From the NCBI GenBank assembly GCA_940671915.1, contig CALNVZ010003426.1, forward strand, positions 25,092,897 to 25,156,896: a DNA stretch of 64,000 nt. Direction: 5' to 3'. Below the pieces are notes generated by a model. It ran no database searches. It saw nothing but the letters and a program-made list of their open reading frames with translations, and had not been told where the DNA came from. Origin of the DNA: Paracentrotus lividus. Taxonomy: Eukaryota; Echinodermata; Echinoidea; Camarodonta; Echinidae. Shown one piece after another: positions 53,004 through 63,720 of the stretch (its first letter is position 1; each line of letters starts with the position of its first letter). Position numbers and translations under genes: made by a program.

Positions 53004-54358
53004 TTATATGGATCAAGCACTATTCTATTTTTTCACACTTCTAAAATCAGCGTCAGTATGTTTCGACAACAACAATTTTTCACGAAGATTCTTTTGTGTT
53101 ACTTTGATTTGCATTTCTCTCGGGTTCCACCGTACATTTCTACACATTCTGATGAATGAAATGACATTGCCACAATTCTCAAAGAAATATGGCTGCATCG
53201 CATCAAATAATCTTTAACCACTCCATGTTTTTTAAATTATATTTCCTGAAAAGCCAGCAGGGCAGTTTAGTAAATAACATAGCGGTAGGTAGTATACATT
53301 TGGAGAAAGGCCATACGGCAAAAAACATTTTCCTTCAATTATTCCATTGTTTAATAAATAGACATATAAGATTAATGGAAAACATATTACATTAAACATG
53401 AAACTGTTAATAACACTCCCTTTTTCAAGAGGAGTTAATCACTCAAAATCTATGTTAGTGACAAATGACTCAGAGTTCATTCATAATGTTCACAACATCA
53501 AGAAATTGCCTGCAGTCACACAGACACTTACGTTAGTTACGTATTTGTTTGTTTCATCCTTATTTAATCTTCTATTTCTCTCATTTCTTTAGCATTTCTT
53601 TGTTTTATTGGATGAACGGAAATTATCACTATTCCCACTGCTGACTATGGACGGAGAATTGTATCCGTTGGCGATCCGCAAGAAAAGAAATGATTTTTGG
53701 ACGCACCGAACGTAACTCAAACGTAAGGTGCTATATGTGACTGTAGCATAAAGTATTCCGTGGGACATACTACATCATTGAAGAAGGGAAGAAAGATTAT
53801 ATGAGCGTTTCACAAGCTTTTTAAATGGAATCCAACATATGAGCATGTACAATGAACCGAATATAAGTTATGGATTTGAGTTACATAAAAATGCTGAATG
53901 TTAATGTTTGAAAACAAGCATGCAAAACGAGGGCACTCAAATCACTATTGGTTGAAATAAGACGATTTTAATTTTTCAGTGTTTGTAGGCCTATATGAAG
54001 GTGTGTCGTGATTATGTCTATGTATAATTTTTCTTTTAAAAGCATTTTATCTAAAGCATGAACGCTGCAATGAGACATTTTATGACCTTAGTATGAAAAG
54101 GATCGGGCCTGGATCTTAAATTGATGAACAGTATATACATCGCGGATCTAAGAACTTCATCTAAATAAAAAAAATCATCTAAGGAAAAAACACACAAACA
54201 AACATGGGCATGCGGAGGGAATAGATTGAAAATAATTGACAATATAAAGCAAATATTAAAAAACAACCCCTTGCAAGCAAAAGACGTATGATGGTAAAAT
54301 GACAGCGACAGACAAAATGTAGTAGGGGTTATCAATTACGTCTGTCTGCAACACTTAC
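53002..54358. other. intron or spacer
   Basis: AT-rich. Plus-strand ORFs at 53008-53592 and a minus-strand ORF at 54051-54335 have no recognised domain. Confidence 0.4.
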
Positions 54359-54443
54359 GGATGATTTGCTCATGACGGCCGCCATTGAATTTTCGGTTCT
54401 TTGTAGCCTGTCCGTTGCCTCCACGGCTCCTCAAATTCTGAAG
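54359..54443 (-). pseudogene. coiled-coil gene exon, one-base deletion suspected
   Basis: 85 bp between acceptor TTAAATAG and donor ATCC|GTAAGT. It reads LQNLRSR and then, one frame over, EATDRLQRTENSMAAVMSK, which is far more helix-like than the in-frame GGNGQATKNRKF. A single missing base near the GGAGG run would explain it. Confidence 0.45.
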
Positions 54444-55001
54444 CTATTTAATTGATAATGAAAACGAAAAGCGTATTTATAGTATGCTTCACAAAATACC
54501 TACTTATCTACTCGTGCAGACGTTTTATTGTTACTACATTTGACTTATTATGCGAACCAATTTCTCTCACATTTTACACATACTATTAAAGTACTCTGAT
54601 AAGTGTCGTGTAAACATTAACCACAAAATAGATCGGAGATTCGTATTCATAAAATTGCATTTATCTGTCCCAATTGCTTGCAGATTGAACTAGCTCTTTA
54701 TTACTGAAAGTATCATGGTGTTGGTATTTGCGTTGCAGTGAGTAGTTATGATTACTTACATCTATAACCTCTTCCAGTGGCGGCACTGAGTGGCGGATCT
54801 AAGATTTGAACATTGGGCGGGGGCGGGGGGGAGCGGAGGGGCGTGGGAGCGTTAAAATTTTTCAAATTTAACATGTGCAGTTTAATGAGTGTTTCAAATT
54901 TATGGGGGGGGGGTTTCCCTGATCCCCAGCCACTGTCTTTTAAAATATTGTTCTTTTAATTAGTCCTTATTGGCTAATTTTAGAAATTAGCAAATTCTTA
55001 C

Positions 55002-55187
55002 CTCTTGCATAAAACTAATCGATCTTGTTATCTCTAGTCTTCTTTGTGCTTAGACTGTCTTGCAGTCGTTTCTGTAATCACTTTCGTCTTTCCTCCATAG
55101 CTCTCGGAATCACGTTGGTACCTCGCCTCCAGGTCTGGACCGGACTCGTTTTGTGTCAGTCTTTCGACTTTTGCAGCCCGCACCAAG
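55002..55187 (-). pseudogene. coiled-coil gene exon, frameshifted
   Basis: 186 bp ending at donor GAG|GTAAGA. It reads LVRAAKVERLTQNESGPDLE and ARYQRDSE, then in the next frame RAMEERRK, a stop codon, and LQKRLQDSLSTKKTRD. At least one indel and one substitution separate it from a continuous helix. Confidence 0.5.
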
Positions 55188-55362
55188 CTTATGTTGCTTA
55201 CGGGGAAGTAAGTAATAATGTTGACATTTTAATTTTAATTTCTATGCAAATGTAATATATGTAAACTGCCCATTATGAACTACAAATGCCCCATCCTAGC
55301 AGAGTTCTCAGTAGAACGATCAATATTTAAGGAATTTCATCCAAACTCCGGTATCAGTTGTA

Positions 55363-55608
55363 AGGGTGCTATCGTCACTTCGCGGAGGACGTCTTCCGCA
55401 ACAGAATAGAAATTTTCATCTCCGCGGACGGATTAAATAGTATTAGAGATGTCTCCTTGAATTTCGGAACGGATTTTTTCCCTAATTGTCGCGCGAGATG
55501 TCTCGGAGACGTCTCGTAAACGTTCTCTATACTATTATCCGTCTCGGAGACGAAATTTTTTGCTATTATGTCGTGGTAGACTTATCGCGAAAGTGAGATT
55601 AGCACCCT
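55363..55608. mobile_element. 246-bp MITE with ~90-bp inverted arms
   Basis: Ends AGGGTGCTATCGTCACTTCG and, inverted, AGGGTGCTAATCTCACTTTC. The arms go on through CAACAGAATAG/CATAATAGCA, ATCTCCGCGGACGGATTAA/GTCTCCGAGACGGATAATA and AGTATTAGAGA/AGTATAGAGA. The centre is GACGTCTC-rich. It lies between two coiled-coil exons. Confidence 0.82.
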
Positions 55609-55969
55609 AATTTCATGGAAATTGCTAGTGTTAGATGTAGATAGCAAAGGAAGTGAATATTACATATGACATATACATGGTCGGACTTGAAGGGCTACTA
55701 TAACAAAACAAAAAATTCGTTTTTATTTGATCAAGTATCATGTTTCTTAATGCTTCTGGATCAAAAGGCATGCCCAAACGGGATGGATATAAATAATTTG
55801 ATATGAAGACTTGATTAGTCGCTCTGAAACTGAGAATTCCAATTGGATTTATTTGAAGTTGGCTTATGCACATACAAAGAAGAAAACAAAACTGAGCGCG
55901 GAAAGCCGATTAGCCAAATTCTTTGACAAAAACACCTCGTTTCATTGCGTTCGGTGTTCCTTCTTCTCA

Positions 55970-56195
55970 TCTTCCAGGAGTCTCTTTGGCTAGAAAACCC
56001 CATCGGATCTGACCCTTCTCTTTACTCCTATGACTATCCCTCCTTGCTCCATCTCCTTTCTTGCATCTCCATGACGCGGTAATGGGCCTCAGTCTAGGAG
56101 CCGTTGTGCTCGTTCGCTTCTGGTCCCAGAGGCCCTGGCAGCCTCGCCTTGAAGATCCTCCAGCTTGACTTTCTGATTTAGTCTTGCTGCTCCAG
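55970..56195 (-). pseudogene. coiled-coil gene exon, frameshifted
   Basis: Behind acceptor TTTTCTGCAG the minus strand reads GAARLNQKVKLEDLQGEAAR and ERAQRLLD to a stop, then in another frame AHYRVMEMQERRWSKE, and later KRLLEDEKKEHR. The downstream limit is not clear. Confidence 0.45.
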
Positions 56196-56362
56196 CTGCA
56201 GAAAATTAAAAACGAAGATATATATATTATATATATATAAATTAGTGACTCCGCGGTCCCGTGAGTTACCCTACATTAAAATTCGCATTGAAAAAAGGTA
56301 CGTAATTGTTATTCTTTCATATTCATTTATTTCTTTCTCCTATTGATATTAAAAACCGATAT

Positions 56363-56520
56363 GTTGTGTTAGTGGATAAAGCGTCCTCCTTCATAATCGG
56401 GAGGATGTGGATTCGCCTCCCCGCCGCATAATACCAAAAGACGTTAAAAAATTGTGGAGTTGCGGGACGGAACCTAGTGTAAAGCACTTTGTACTTTGGC
56501 CCTGTACGCACTTCTAGTTA
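56363..56520 (+). mobile_element. tRNA-derived SINE-like sequence
   Basis: GTTAGTGGATAAAGCG resembles a tRNA D-arm and A box; TCCTCC-TTCATAATC-GGGAGGA can form an anticodon arm; GTGGATTCGCCTCC resembles a degenerate B box. A downstream tail has GTAAAGCACTTTGTAC. It has no CCA-ready acceptor stem, so it is a SINE head rather than a functional tRNA gene. Confidence 0.5.
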
Positions 56521-57059
56521 TTATGACACACTTCGCATGTTTTATCCCAATTTAAAATAAAAAACAATATCACCTGTCTGGTAACTATTTACGTCACCCG
56601 CGGTCAAGTGTAACAAGTACAAGTGTTGGTACGTTCTTTCAAAGGACATGATCCATACACGAGTGACTTATCCACTAGATCCACAACTCGATTTGGAACT
56701 ACATCAAACGAAGGACATGGGATAATCCAGATCGATTACTCGTAAATTCGAGCCTAATTTAATCAGGGCTCTATGAACATGAATGAGACATGGCCAGACA
56801 AATCCCTGACACATTTCGGATTTAAAATATCAAAATTAATGTAGTATTTATCAGCATTGAGATTAGTTCTCAGTAGAAAGATGGCGCTGCAATATTCCAA
56901 ATCCTCACAATCGCTATAATCATTCTTAAAGGTCAAGTTTTGCAAATTCCTTATCTTCACCACAATGGGCTCTCTAAAGAAACTTGGAAGGTTTTTGATC
57001 ATCAATATGGACACATCTATGTGTTGCATGTAGATTGGATCATTGTCTAGCAGGGGGCA

Positions 57060-57182
57060 TTTCAGGCTTTTGTAAAGCTTGCACGAATGGATTTTACGAA
57101 TTTCTTTGTGCCATTTATAGCTCAGGAAATAATCACCAGTCGTTCGTAGTCTCCGAAAGACTTTGGTGAAACATTCTCCAGA
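57060..57182 (-). mobile_element. partial MITE of the 22.1-kb family
   Basis: Read on the minus strand: GTTTCACCAAAGTCTTTCGG, ACGAACGACTGGTGATTATT and TCCTGAGCTA follow the left half of the 22063-22226 element; the rest is lost. A 140-codon minus-strand ORF starts inside it and is therefore unlikely to be genuine. Confidence 0.55.
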
Positions 57183-57278
57183 CATTTAATCACAAGAATT
57201 TCAAGTCCCTGACATGTTCCTAACGTCTTTTGACAATACCAAGACATAGCAAAAGGGTTTCAGGGGATCACTAAACTC

Positions 57279-57452
57279 GTGCAATCTGGCCACCATTTCG
57301 TTCCGGCGTCACCTCCCATCCAGCCTTCTCACTGGCATAACTCTTTTGCAACACCTCCCGTCTGTGTTTCTCCTGGGCTTTAGACTGGTCGCTAGGCTTC
57401 TCTTTTCCTGCTGCGCGTTCTCAAGACCTGACGGACCTCTTAGCCTTATTCA
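57279..57452 (-). pseudogene. coiled-coil gene exon, frameshifted
   Basis: Minus strand reads SDQSKAQEKHRREVLQKSYA and SEKAGWEV, then in another frame RNEMVARLHEFSDP. Helix-compatible on both sides of the break. Splice limits uncertain. Confidence 0.45.
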
Positions 57453-57721
57453 AGAATAAAATTGTGTTACTAATCACGGCGGGACTTAATAATTATTTGG
57501 AAGTGGTTTTGCATCATAACATCAAAGAAATGCATGAGAGACCACTAGTTAACTTTACTTTTTTCGTTAACATTTCTTTAACCCCTACATTATTTTTTTT
57601 TTACTGCCAGAAGGTTTGGGAGAAGGTGGGTACATGAAACACAAATAGAGCAAAGTGATAATGAATAAGAAATATCATCATCTGAGAGGATATGGCTCCA
57701 TACCTAATAATATTTTCCCAA

Positions 57722-57895
57722 TCAGATTTCACCAAAGTCATATCGTAAAGGTTAGAATTAATTTACGAACGACTTGGAACATGTTCTTGGGAGCTATTAC
57801 CAAATACGATCTCAATTATTTAGCACAAGAACTGATCACCTGTTGTTTCGTAATGTCATGCATAATTTTAATAACAACTTGGTATAACCCACAAG
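57722..57895 (-). mobile_element. MITE of the 22.1-kb family, reverse copy
   Basis: On the minus strand: CAGGTGATCAGTTCTTGTGC, TAAATAATTGAGATCG, CCCAAGAACATGTTCCAAGT and GACTTTGGTGAAATC. It carries AATTGAG where the 36.2-kb copy has TTAA plus the nested element, so it also represents the unoccupied site. Confidence 0.72.
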
Positions 57896-57926
57896 AACGA
57901 CATGTTTCTTGATTTCATTGCCTTAC

Positions 57927-58288
57927 CGCAGATTTTCCTCTCTTTCTCGCTCCCTAAGAGTCTCTTTCTCCTTGTCAGCGTTATCCATGATCGCTCGCAA
58001 CGATCCAGCTCAGCCTTCGCTTCATTCAACTGTTCCTTCTGTGACTGGTAGTCGTTAGACTTCGTTTCTCAGTCGCTTCTGCAAACTTTCCAACCTCGTC
58101 GTTAAAGTTTACTGGTTTCCGCCTCCAGCTTGGAATTTACTGGCGAGTGATCTCAGCTTTCCAGACTTTCTCCTCCGGTTGAACGGTCTAGAATCTCCAC
58201 GACGGACCCGTCAAGACGCTTCTGCTTGGTTGTGAGTTGTGGTTTGAGTTGCTCTGCGATTTCTTTTTGTTTGGTTGGACGGGAAGAA
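57927..58288 (-). pseudogene. coiled-coil gene exon block, frameshifted
   Basis: Ends at donor CTGCG|GTAAGG. Successive pieces are KQKEIAEQLKPQLTTKQKRL, SKLEAETSKL, LESLQKRLRNEV, NDYQSQKEQLNEAKAELDRC and IMDNADKEKETLREREREEN. All are strongly helix-forming, but they lie in three frames with at least four one-base shifts. Confidence 0.55.
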
Positions 58289-58724
58289 CTCTTTATTCTT
58301 CGATCTTTTCAAAACAAGAAACAAACAAGATATGACAAGAATATTGCTATGACTTTATATTTTTGCACGCATTCTTATGCATGATTTCAGGCAAAGACTA
58401 GTAAATGTATGCTATATGGCACTTTGCTTTTCTTTGAAGACAACATTAAGCGTGAAAAGAGTTTCAAACCGATTCCACAGGTTTAAAAAAAATTGATTCG
58501 AATTTTGAAGAAAATGTTTTGACACACATACCTACCACCTGGAGTAGGAGCCATATGAGATAATTTTTATGTACCTTAATTTTACTTTAAATGAATATAA
58601 TTTCTTGTATGAAATTTATACTTGTCAATTCTTGTATCGATGTTTAATGACAACATAAAAACTAACCAAAATCGTATCATCAACAGGACAGGAGAATCTT
58701 TATTATTCAGTAAAATGTCTTTAC

Positions 58725-59764
58725 CTGTTGAAGTAGTCGTCGCCTTTCCTCTTTGAACTTGGTTTCACCCAAACGATAGGTTCTACCAGTTCGTTGCTGC
58801 TTCCAGTCGTTGCTTAGCTCTTCACCTGTCTCTTACTTTCCGACTCACTCTTACTTCAAAAACCTTTCAGCTCCTGGTATCTCCTTCGATCAACTTGGCC
58901 CTTTCGCTGTTCCAGGAGACTTCCTTGCTCCCTCCGTCCTGTATTGCCTTATTGAGGTCTTCCTTGATTATCACCGCGTTCGCTTTGTCCAAGCGGACTC
59001 ACGAGCTTTCGGTACTGTTAGACCTATCTACGGTATTCCTCAAAACCCTTTCTCTGTTTGAGACCACTCCCGTTCTTTGGTGGCCAGCTTTGCCGGAGAA
59101 GCTTCGGATCCTCGTCGGACTTCCCTTTGGGACTCCCTAGGGCTACTTCTTTGCTTTCTCCGCCACATCCTTCGTCAGGGATCTCATCCATTGATTTTCT
59201 GCTCCCTCAAGTTCTCGTTCGAGGGATTGTTAATCCTCTCGTTCAGGTTTCTCCGATCCTTTCGATTTAGTCCTTCACCTCTTTTTCAAGATCATCTTAT
59301 CCTCATGGTTCTTATCCTTGACTTTTAAGGTGGGAGTTCTTCGCTCAAACTCCTGTTTCGTAACCTGCTCGAGTCGTTCTGGATGGTTATGCTCGCGCTC
59401 CTTTGAGAAGCGTTTTCGCGCGCGCCTGTCTTGCTTCCTCTTGCCTCATCAAGGCTGGAGCTAGAAGTCCTTACACGTATTCTCCAACTGTTCTTCTTGT
59501 TCAGAATGCCTCACTGTCGGCTACCAAATGATTTCAATCCGCTGTCTGCGAGCTTTGCGTATCCTCTCAAGCTCATCACGTTCATCTGGCAGATCACGAG
59601 CTTGGTCTCGCTCCATCTTTCGAATATGTCTCTTTCTCTTTTTGATCCGCACGTTCATTTCCCTGACTTTTCTTTGTTCGGTGTTTGGAAAGTTTGGAGT
59701 GCAAGATAGTCCTTCTTGCGTTCAAGATATCATTGAGCTTTGAGCTCTTCGTTCTGTGCAGCAA
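58725..59764 (-). pseudogene. long coiled-coil block, frameshifted
   Basis: About 1 kb from acceptor TTCTAG (59765) to donor AACAG|GTAAAG. Pieces in order: AAQNEELKAQ, PNTEQRKVREMNVRIKKRKR, RDLPDERDELERIRKARRQ, RQEEARQARARKRFSKERE, RLEQVTKQEFERR, SLERELEGAENQWMRSLTKD, KANAVIIKEDLNKAIQDGG, NSERAKLIEG and KFKEERRRLLQQ. At least eight frame changes. Plus-strand ORFs of Phe, Leu and Ser here are antisense shadows. Confidence 0.55.
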
Positions 59765-60438
59765 CTAGAACAGACCCAGATTAAAATAGCAAAACAAAAA
59801 TATTAGGATTTTAAAAAAAAAAAAAAAAAAAAACTGCTAAACCTTACCCAGGTTCGATCCTCAAATATATACAGTTGTACAAGCTTAATAAAAAATAAAA
59901 CACGAATTATTTATCATACCAATTACCCAGGCTCAAAGTACATCACCAGTTCTCCAAACTTTCTAGAATAAATGATTCTAATTTAGGTTGAATCATATCG
60001 AATGCCTCAATTTTACAACAAATTCCAAAAGGTCTATGACTAGAAATAAAATTTCTTCGCTCATCTTTCCCTCATTAAAGAAGCAGTCTAGCAAAATATT
60101 AGAACACCTCCTCAGCCGTTAAAGAAATTTCCTTTATTTTAATTGATACGAGCACAACAGCACGTCAGGCATTTAATCACAAGACTTTCAGTTACAACGG
60201 CTTCCAATTGAAAACCAAACCGGAATTGACCAAAGAAATCGTATGATAGACGTAGTATTTTATAGTATGGGTCTTTGCCGCCTTTTTGAAATGTTTGACT
60301 GAGCCTGATAGCAGACAGAGCAAATCATTTATGATTTTAGCGGAGCAGCAACGGAAAATATTTATTAGAGCTGAGGGCATCCCCCTGATTAACTCCAATA
60401 AGAGGAAGTTCTTTTCTAATTTCTGATGATGACCATAC

Positions 60439-60600
60439 CCTTTCACAATCTTGTTCTTGAGACCATCGCACTAATTGTTCAGGGTACTTCAACACTTCCG
60501 TTCCAGGCCTTCGACCTCCGCCTCGAGGTCGCTGTAACAGCTTCTGAGAATCTTCCGTTGGGAATGTACGGGACTGGAGCCTGGTGTCGTCGCGTGCTTC
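60439..60600 (-). CDS. most 5' coiled-coil gene exon found
   Basis: 162 bp, phase 0-0, between acceptor CATTTTCAG and donor GAAAGG|GTATGG. One frame is open throughout: EARDDTRLQSRTFPTEDSQK ... EQLVRWSQEQDCER. Its middle third is a Gly/Arg/Pro stretch, while the shifted frame there reads DLEAEVEGLERK, so two opposite one-base shifts may be present. No start codon context was identified. Confidence 0.5.
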
Positions 60601-60994
60601 CTGAAAATGCCAAGCGAAATTAACTGAAATTGTAGATAAATGACGGGACATGAATCACTTGATTACTTAACAAATCTTAGGAATAATTCGTTTTTATCTA
60701 CTTTGAAAAGATCATTACATCAAGCTGTACTACTATTCTTTTTATCCAGTTGCATCTACTGAATTATTCCGTATACCCCTTACTTTCTCAAAGATATCAG
60801 AAACGTAAATATCATTAGGTTCGTATGACAGACTCGAAGATGTATTACTGCTGAAGTTCTCTCCAAATTCCAAATCAAAAACACATGCATTAAAAACGAT
60901 ATTACATATCATCGTCGACTTGGAAAGTGACACTACAGATTGAAGTTGTAGGCATCTAACATCACGAAAACATGAACAGCTGTCATGTATCGAT

Positions 60995-61257
60995 ATGGAT
61001 AGCAGTCACGGTAAGCTTTGAACAGATTTTATCAAAGTAGCTTTTTAACAGGTCATCACGAGGTAGCCAACAGTTTATCCTCAAAATGCCCCGTTTGTTC
61101 TCACTGAACTTACTCTTTTCTTTTTCCTTTTCTAGACGGAACCGTACCACTTTTCCCCCTCTATTACTATGGAGACGAGGACCAAACTATGGATGAAAGC
61201 AATCTTGTGTTAATACGGGGTGATCTATATTGCATCTTCCAGAAGATTAAGTTGTAG
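60995..61257 (+). CDS. candidate two-exon 45-residue protein
   Basis: ATG at 60995 opens MDSSH; donor CACG|GTAAGC at 61011 and a strong pyrimidine-AG acceptor (TTTTCCTTTTCTAG, to 61135) bound a 125-bp phase 1 intron. Exon 2 (61136-61257) continues DGTVPLFPLYYYGDEDQTMD and LIRGDLYCIFQKIKL to TAG. Family unknown. Alternatively exon 2 belongs to a longer transcript. It is divergent from the coiled-coil gene, 395 bp from that gene's most 5' exon. Confidence 0.35.
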
Positions 61258-61393
61258 AGATGGAAACAGAAATCCCCACAAATCGGTACATGCTGCCGAG
61301 AAGGGGCAGGGAATTAGACGGAACTGGATAAAATGGCCTCCTAACTAGATTCTCTTTTAAGGATTAGACTAGTTGATGGAGCTTATATTTCAG

Positions 61394-61564
61394 ACTTTAA
61401 TCCCGGGAAGGCTTGGAATGAAAGACGAGTTTGAAAATAAGAATCGTAGGTCGTTAATGTTTTGTGTTGTTGTTTTTTGCGATGTAGCTTTCGGTCTTAA
61501 AGTACACATCGGCGATAGCTTTACTGGAAGAGTTTTTATCGGAACAAAATGCAGTATGGAAAAG
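61394..61564 (+). CDS. candidate exon with a signal-peptide-like segment
   Basis: AG at 61393 (TATATTTCAG) and donor GGAAAA|GTAAGT bound an open frame reading MKDEFENKNRRS, the hydrophobic LMFCVVVFCDVAFG, then LKVHIGDSFTGRVFIGTKC. It could be the first coding exon of a secreted or membrane protein running beyond the window, or chance. No homologue recognised. Confidence 0.3.
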
Positions 61565-62480
61565 TAAGTCGCCTTATATTTTAAACCAATTTTTTCAATA
61601 ACGAAGTAATGGTATAATATTAACAACATTAGAAAATATTTTATAATGATTGTGTAAAAAATAATCTATTGCACCTTGAAGAAGCTCCCCATATACTGCT
61701 ATAATTGTAAACGAACAAATGAGGTGTAATTTTAGTTGTCTAGTGATGATGCTTCCTTAATTTCATTTAAGCTTCAAGGAGTATAGTGACCTGAATTAAA
61801 TTCATAATGTAGGAAACTTAAATCATGTGCAATGTTAATTGATAATATGTTCGCATTTTACACATGGACCACATTACCTCATACAAGGGATGTTCAAGGC
61901 TGACATGAAACGGACATACTTTATGCTTATAAGAGGGATGGGGTTGTTGGAAGAGAATACCCTTCCTACCAGTAAGCAGATTTCGGGCTGGGGTGGGCCC
62001 GAAATTTTAGCCCCACCCCTTATATGGGGAAACCAAACACTGAAGAATGCATTGCGCCGCCCTCCCCCTGTTCTAATCACAAGACATCTTACCCCCTGGA
62101 CACTTATCCGATAGGTGAGCGGGCGAATCCCCAAAGAGGCTTATTTTCTTGTACTGTTAATGCCACCCGACTGGAATTAAAGCAACAAGATACCTTTATT
62201 TTAAAGGAAAAATCTTTCCGATTTTTCGAAAAATGAGCATAAAAGTTTGCGGCATCTTGTAAGCATCACCATGGAAACTAGCTTCGAATAGGCCACGCCC
62301 ATTTTTATGTGACAAAATTTATGAATATTTAAATTACGGGTCATTCAATTGGCCGATAATTTTTTGACATTTTTGGGGCTGCCCCTATGTGAAAACCACC
62401 TAGATATAACTGAATTGCTCAATTACAATTTAATAAAAAATTGAAGTAAATTAAAATCGATTTTGTGGCCTACAACAAAT
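61565..62480. other. non-coding spacer
   Basis: AT-rich, with a GC-richer patch at 61980-62100. ORFs on both strands overlap each other there and show no features. Confidence 0.45.
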
Positions 62481-63720
62481 TTGTGCTTAGCAACCATTTT
62501 CCCACTTGCTCAAATGCTTGAATTTTCCAATTTCCAAATGGTATTTCTATGTATTTAAAGTTACAAAATTCCAAACTAATTTTAGTTTTAATGTTGAAAT
62601 ATGATTGTATTGATTGTAGCAGGGATGACACAAAAAAGAAAAAAAAATCATATAAAAGAATGGAATAAACAATGCAAAATTTTGTTAAAACATCACCTAA
62701 CCAAACCTCTGTCATGATGGAAATATGAACAAAACTACTCGTAAATCTGTTATATTCAACTTTATATAACAATATTTTGTATACACATGGAAAATGGGTG
62801 CCAAATGAAGAGTAGTATATTAAAGAAACCAACCATAAAACCTTTACCTTAGAAAATACTTCAAATAATATGACATATTCTAAGCATAGATGGTAAACAA
62901 TATGTTGCTAGCAACCACTTTTTACCTAAGCCAAACCATTATCTGTAACTCGTATTTAGAGCTTTAAACCAGTTAGAACGGGTATATATTGTAATAATAC
63001 CAACATAAAAAACCTTCTACCTTTAGAATACTTCAACATGACATATTTTTTAAGTATCCATGGTGACATTATGTGCCTACCTAGCAACCACATTTGACCT
63101 AGCAACCATGTCTGTAATAAATCGTATTTAGAGCCTTAAATAGCAGTTTTGAACTTGAGGTTATTTTGTTGGGTTTCTATTGAACAAGACTCCAAAAGAC
63201 ACTTGGAACTGTAATTACTTTAATAAAGATTAATTTGATATTTCTCATTCTTTGAATATGCCAAGGAAATTTCCATAAGCAACAACAACATGTTACCTGC
63301 TAACCACCCTCATAGATTCATGCTTAAAGTTTTAAGCAGTTAAACTCAATATCGTCAATTGTCTTTATTATTGAATAGTAGGGTGTACCCTATAGTGCTA
63401 TCATTTGATTTGAAATTATTATATTTTGGTTGCTGAGGAATTAAGAAGTTATTTCCATAGCAATAAACAACATTTTACTTAGCAACCGCACCTTATGCTA
63501 TGTTTGCAGCTTTAAAGTAGTATAAAAGTTGGTATTTTTATTGGCTTTTATCCTTTTCAAACGATAAGACCAATCATGTATTCCCTAATTTATATCTACT
63601 TGTGTAGTGTTAGAATGTCATATAATGTATTGGGTTGGAGTTGCAAAATTTTGTTGTTTAAGAATTAGAAAATTTTCTGAGCAATAACACATATAACAGT
63701 GTTGTTACCTAAAAAAATGG
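62480..63720. repeat. degenerate ~170-220-bp tandem repeat with AGCAACC words
   Basis: TAGCAACCA or close variants recur at about 62488, 62908, 63081, 63099, 63298 and 63479, each followed some 40 bp on by a GTATTTAGAGCTTTAAA-like word. Spacings are 173, 217 and 181 bp in the clear part. At 62904 the palindrome GTTGCTAGCAAC is complete. Divergence is high, so this is an old array. Confidence 0.65.

Larger units (their letters stand above)
43895..60600 (-). pseudogene. coiled-coil gene with recurrent frame breaks (pseudogene or low-accuracy sequence)
   Basis: Across 17 kb the minus strand holds blocks with plausible splice sites whose translations are rich in Glu, Lys, Arg, Gln and Leu with heptad-like spacing, for example SKLEAETSKL, QKEQLNEAKAELDRCER, SLERELEGAENQWMRSL and DLEAEVEGLERK. 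Within blocks the protein-like frame changes every 40-100 bp, always by one base. The downstream end is Pro- and Ser-rich, finishing in a Lys/Ser tail before a stop at 43895-43897. The family is not recognised; rootletin-, golgin- or myosin-tail-like proteins would all look similar. Because FN3 exons 3-26 are intact, either this locus is a pseudogene or this stretch came from uncorrected reads. Confidence 0.55.

Noticed and set aside
56363..56430. Functional tRNA gene
   Set aside because: D, anticodon and T arms are suggested, but the acceptor stem does not pair and the B box is degenerate; a SINE head is the better explanation.
56763..57185. 140-codon minus-strand ORF
   Set aside because: It begins inside a MITE fragment of the 22.1-kb family, has no recognised domain, and has unremarkable composition for AT-rich DNA.
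58810..59743. Several plus-strand Phe/Leu/Ser-rich ORFs
   Set aside because: They are antisense to strongly helix-forming coiled-coil sequence; CT-rich complement of Glu/Lys codons explains them.
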